DNA from: CAYZXL01 sp964482435
GTDB lineage: Bacteria; Auribacterota; JABMQX01
Direction: 5' to 3'
Assembly (NCBI GenBank): GCA_964482435.1
Contig: CAYZXL010000001.1
Location: forward strand, 62,001 to 126,000
DNA length: 64,000 nt
The notes beneath the pieces are model-generated. The model did no database searches and was not told the DNA's origin. It saw only the letters and a program-made list of their open reading frames with translations. This document shows, one piece after another, positions 61,080 through 64,000 of the stretch (the stretch's first letter is position 1; every line of letters starts with the position of its first letter). A program made the translations under genes and the position numbers.

Positions 61080-62057
61080 CTACGCAGACTTCGGCGGAAG
61101 TATCCTCGCGCGAATGCGGCTGATGAGCCTCGCCAGCGCGGGCGGCAAGAGGCTTGCAGCCCACCATCGTAAACGGTACCAACGTCCGAACCATACTGCC
61201 ATTTCGCGAAGGTCGTGGCGCATCTGGCAGCCGCCTCTTTCGAGGAGGTCGTAGCGAAGAAGTTGACGCAAGAGCTTTCGGAACAGGGCGAGCGATTCTT
61301 GTCTTTCGGCGCGGGTGAGAGTCGTGTCGTGGAGGAGCATGCGATGAAGTGCGCGTGCCATGTCCGTGCGCATAAACGAGGAGGACATCAAATGATTACC
61401 GAAGCACGTGCGCACTCGGGTGAAAGGGGCACAGAAGTAAGCGAATCTGCCCATGGAGGTCATCCTCGACCACAGCTCCCAGTCCTCGGAGACGCGAAGC
61501 GACTCATCCATTGCCCCGGCTTTGACGTAGGCTTCCTTTCGGAACATCGTCGTCACGTTAGGGACGAAGTTGCCTTTGGTCAGGAGGCGCCTATAAGGTT
61601 CCGCGACTATTATCCACTCGCCCGCCGAAAAGGGCAAATCGTGGGTCTTCGCCAGATAGCTCTCGTCGGGAGACTGGTCCAGAACGATGTCCCCGAAAGT
61701 CAGGACGACGTCCGGATGGTTCGTTAAGAAAGCTGCCTCCCGGGCGAGTCGTCCGGGGAGCATCAAATCATCGGAGTCCAGGAAGGCGACCAGAGGGGAC
61801 CTGGCCGCTAAAACGCCGGTGTTTCGCGCGCTTGCGGGTCCGCCGTTCTCCTTGCTGACGACGCGGACTGGATGGCCGTAGGAGCGCGCGATGTCGGCGG
61901 TCCCATCACTCGACCCATCGTCCACAACGAGGATCTCATACGGGAAAGTAGTCTTCTGCGCGAGAACAGACTCAATCGCTTCGCCGATGCAGCGTTCGCG
62001 ATTGTACGCGGCGATGACCACGGTAACCAGCGGGGAGTCCGTCTTTTCAGCCCTCAC
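61080..62057 (-). CDS. Family 2 glycosyltransferase
   Basis: GTG 62057 has GGAGG 7 nt upstream inside the preceding gene, overlapping it by 11 bp. The 325-residue GT-A enzyme opens PLVTVVIAAYNRERCIGEAI and has FPYEILVVDDGSSDGTADIA, ENGGPASARNTGVLAARSPL and VAFLDSDDLMLPGRLAREAA, with the D-x-D metal motif (LDSDD) and the first Asp pair for nucleotide binding. FVPNVTTMFRKEAYVKAGAM and DESLRVSEDWELWSRMTSMG give the acceptor loop and catalytic E-D-x-x region. It probably transfers a hexose or amino sugar to the growing chain. No transmembrane segments, so it acts at the cytoplasmic face. Confidence 0.93.
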   Translation of the reverse strand: MRAEKTDSPLVTVVIAAYNRERCIGEAIESVLAQKTTFPYEILVVDDGSSDGTADIARSYGHPVRVVSKENGGPASARNTGVLAARSPLVAFLDSDDLMLPGRLAREAAFLTNHPDVVLTFGDIVLDQSPDESYLAKTHDLPFSAGEWIIVAEPYRRLLTKGNFVPNVTTMFRKEAYVKAGAMDESLRVSEDWELWSRMTSMGRFAYFCAPFTRVRTCFGNHLMSSSFMRTDMARALHRMLLHDTTLTRAERQESLALFRKLLRQLLRYDLLERGGCQMRHDLREMAVWFGRWYRLRWWAASLLPPALARLISRIRARILPPKSA

Positions 62058-63333
62058 AGGTATCCCTCCGCTTTTCGGGTTCGTCGGATTCCAGGAGTTC
62101 TCCCAGGTATTGTGCGTTTCGCCGCGCGCTCGCCTTGACGATGGGAACCCGGTTTCGGAGAGTCAATCTAATTTCCTCTTCGCGTGCCATCAGGTTCTGG
62201 AACACCTGCTGGAGGCTTTCGAGGGAAAGCTGTCTCGCGGAAAGAACGAAATCCTCGCTTCCGAGGACATCGCGATTAATTCCGCGCGACTTCATGCTGT
62301 AGGAAAGAGAGAGCGTCGGGACGCCGCTGGACAGGGCCGAGATGGTGGAATGGGTTCTCGACCCGATGAAGAAGCGACAACGAGATATGAGGTACTTCAT
62401 TTCCGTCGCAGTGAGCGATGCGTCCACGAGAACAACCCTGTCGTGCCTTTTCGTTCTGCGTGCGATCTGGCCGAGAAATAAGTAGTCATTGCGGTCCAGT
62501 TCAGCTATGGCGCGAGTGTCCACAACGTGCGGGACGAGCACCACGTTGAAACCCACCGCCTCCACAACCCAGTCAATGAACTTGACGAGAGCCTTGCTGA
62601 GATCCTTCTCAATTCCATCGGAGACGTACCGCCAGAGCATGGAACTGGCGGATATCCCGAGCCAGCCTTTGTCCTCTCCTATCCGGTAGGAAAGAGCCGC
62701 AGGTGACGCTGACGGTTCCAATAGAAAGGCGGGATCGGCTACGGGTCGGACGTTTTCTACAATTCCCAAAGATGTCAGGTACTCCACGCTCAGGGATTCA
62801 CGAGCCGTAATAAGGGGGGTGTGTTTCAGGACTTCCACGACTTTTCGGCGAACCTCTATGTCGCGGAACGGCCCTACGGATGCTGCCCAGATAACCCCCT
62901 TGCTCCCCTGCTCCCTGGCATATTTCAATATGTCAAGATAATAGCCGGGGAACGGGCTGTAATCGGTGGTGTAATTGTCGCCGCCGACGGAGAGAACGGC
63001 ATCCGCCTTGCGGTACTCTCGCCGGAGATGCTCGTGCATGCTTCGCCAATTGCCAGCGGGAAGGCGTAAGATTCTCCGGGCGACCCTCAGGTACCAGTAT
63101 GGGGAAGTCCACCTTTCGGGAATAACTCTTCGGATGACAACTCCTTGTGGCCTTTTTGGATACCGCCTGTCGTTCTCCCAGTCGAAGCTCACGACGGTGA
63201 AGGTGGGGTCGCGGAACCTCTCTCGAAGAAGGCAAATGGTTGAACGAAGAATGGCTTCACACCCGCGATTGTAGAATCCGCCATGGCCGACGAGAAGAAA
63301 GTGTCGTTTGCGGTCGCTATGGGGGCGTATCAT
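62047..63333 (-). CDS. Polysaccharide pyruvyl transferase family protein
   Basis: The 428-residue product has FLLVGHGGFYNRGCEAILRS (glycine-rich loop with N-x-G-x-E), DAVLSVGGDNYTTDYSPFPG, VIWAASVGPFRDIEVRRKVV, LITARESLSVEYLTSLGI, FNVVLVPHVVD and CRFFIGSRTHSTISALSSGV with R-x-H-x-x-I-x-A-x-x-x-G-V-P. These are the marks of the CsaB/WcaK PS_pyruv_trans family, which adds pyruvate ketals to sugars using PEP. ATG 63333 overlaps the preceding gene as ATGA (63333-63330). Neighbours on both sides are coupled. The product fits the locus as a chain-modifying enzyme. Confidence 0.92.
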   Translation of the reverse strand: MIRPHSDRKRHFLLVGHGGFYNRGCEAILRSTICLLRERFRDPTFTVVSFDWENDRRYPKRPQGVVIRRVIPERWTSPYWYLRVARRILRLPAGNWRSMHEHLRREYRKADAVLSVGGDNYTTDYSPFPGYYLDILKYAREQGSKGVIWAASVGPFRDIEVRRKVVEVLKHTPLITARESLSVEYLTSLGIVENVRPVADPAFLLEPSASPAALSYRIGEDKGWLGISASSMLWRYVSDGIEKDLSKALVKFIDWVVEAVGFNVVLVPHVVDTRAIAELDRNDYLFLGQIARRTKRHDRVVLVDASLTATEMKYLISRCRFFIGSRTHSTISALSSGVPTLSLSYSMKSRGINRDVLGSEDFVLSARQLSLESLQQVFQNLMAREEEIRLTLRNRVPIVKASARRNAQYLGELLESDEPEKRRDTCEG

Positions 63334-64000
63334 TTTTTCGCGGCTCGATCCGATTTGAAGCGTTTTATCCGCTGCCTGATGACCTCAGGAGCGTGCCGCC
63401 CCGCTCGCCACAGGCCCTGGCCCCTGAGGAAAGCCGTCAGGACGGAAACCCAGAAAGCCCGCGGCTGACCGCCGGGGTCAAATGTCCAGCGCCATAGACG
63501 GTCGCGGGCAGCATGCTTAATTTTAGCAAGATTTTCATGCATCCCAACGGGAATTGGACCGCACGGAATCGAGCGAGGAATCTTCAGCCCATCCCTCCGC
63601 GCCCGAGCCACCCGGACAGGAAGAAAAACGGTTTTGTAAGCGAGCGCGGCGGACTGAGAACGGCGAATCCTCTCAGGGTTAATGGCGCGAAGCGAACAGG
63701 TTCCTGCATCTATCGCCTCGCGAAGAAGCTCTGCCAGTTCGGGGTGGCGGGCGACGACTACGGAGGTTCCTCTCGGATCTCTGTCATATTCGGGAAGCCA
63801 GGCGTCCATGAAGGTCGCATCGCCGAAAGGGGCGAAAAGGTCGTCGCAGAAGTCGCACGCCCTGGGGACGAAAAAGCGCCCCGCCCAGAGCCTCCCATAG
63901 AGGCCATCGAAGAAGACGGGCCTCGACCATTCTCCGCTCACCCTCTGTGCCCGGAACGCGAAGTTGCTGGCGACGCGGGACCGCACGGCGTAACGAAAGT
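63330..64000 (-). CDS. Coenzyme F420 hydrogenase/dehydrogenase beta-subunit-like protein, N-terminus beyond window
   Basis: The gene is truncated by the right window edge. The readable C-terminal part begins F-R-Y-A-V-R-S-R-V-A-S-N-F-A-F-R at the edge. It contains RACDFCDDLFAPFGDATFMD followed by AWLPEYDRDPRGTSVVVARH, the FrhB/FdhB C-terminal domain motif (C-x-x-C-D...GD-x-x-x-x-D-A-W...G-x-S-x-x-x-x-R) with a [4Fe-4S]-type cysteine pair and a flavin region. The final ~90 residues are basic and lack known motifs. Homologues in exopolysaccharide loci are regularly next to polysaccharide pyruvyl transferases, as here. Their reaction is unknown; true F420 hydrogenase activity is not implied. TGA overlaps the next gene's ATG. 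Confidence 0.85.
   Translation of the reverse strand, partial: FRYAVRSRVASNFAFRAQRVSGEWSRPVFFDGLYGRLWAGRFFVPRACDFCDDLFAPFGDATFMDAWLPEYDRDPRGTSVVVARHPELAELLREAIDAGTCSLRAINPERIRRSQSAALAYKTVFLPVRVARARRDGLKIPRSIPCGPIPVGMHENLAKIKHAARDRLWRWTFDPGGQPRAFWVSVLTAFLRGQGLWRAGRHAPEVIRQRIKRFKSDRAAKK

Overview
This is 64 kb of a GC-rich bacterial chromosome. A run of 100 N inside a repetitive gene (12925-13024) marks it as a draft or metagenome scaffold. I infer an uncultivated PVC/FCB-type lineage (Planctomycetota, Lentisphaerota, Sumerlaeota or similar). The reasons are several exported sugar isomerases and a Tat-type Gfo/Idh/MocA oxidoreductase, DUF6259-type and purple-acid-phosphatase-type secreted proteins, a DUF5011-repeat surface protein, and intergenic spaces full of palindromes. 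There are no rRNA genes, no tRNA genes I can support, and no CRISPR array.

Bases 1-31200 are an accessory region of mostly single genes on alternating strands. It holds a secreted nitrilase-like hydrolase, an isomerase-cupin fusion, two more sugar isomerase/epimerase-type TIM barrels, a secreted protein of unknown family, the DUF5011 protein, the Tat oxidoreductase and a lone HicB. It then holds RidA, a flavodoxin, a TPR/peptidase, a large DUF6259-like glycosidase, a UroD-like methyltransferase and a phosphatase. Two decayed genes are visible (6227-6780 and 14201-14308). Intergenic spaces carry two ~300 bp palindrome-rich elements. One has terminal inverted repeats and perfect 8-bp target duplications at two separate loci (8792-9097 and 28815-29125), so it looks like a MITE.

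Bases 31200-45100 are housekeeping genes: rph-prfB (RF2 with the +1 programmed frameshift), ppdK, a short RpoD/SigA-type sigma factor, an ICMT-like methyltransferase, apt, and tldE/tldD with a class V aminotransferase and a small membrane protein.

Bases 45100-64000 are one long minus-strand polysaccharide locus that runs off the right edge. Read in transcription order it encodes an F420-dehydrogenase-beta-like protein, a polysaccharide pyruvyl transferase, a GT2, an asparagine synthase, a methyltransferase, two GT4s, a Wzy/WaaL-type polymerase, a GT4, a second methyltransferase, a GT4, a radical SAM protein, a GalE-like epimerase, an Rmd-like GDP-sugar enzyme, an HddC-like nucleotidyltransferase and a further GT4. 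Very short spacings and ATGA or longer overlaps indicate co-transcription. Together they could make a GDP-deoxysugar-containing, pyruvylated and possibly amidated glycan.

My start codons follow Shine-Dalgarno spacing and signal peptides, so many genes are shorter than the longest open frame. One glycosyltransferase appears to start at CTG (53899).
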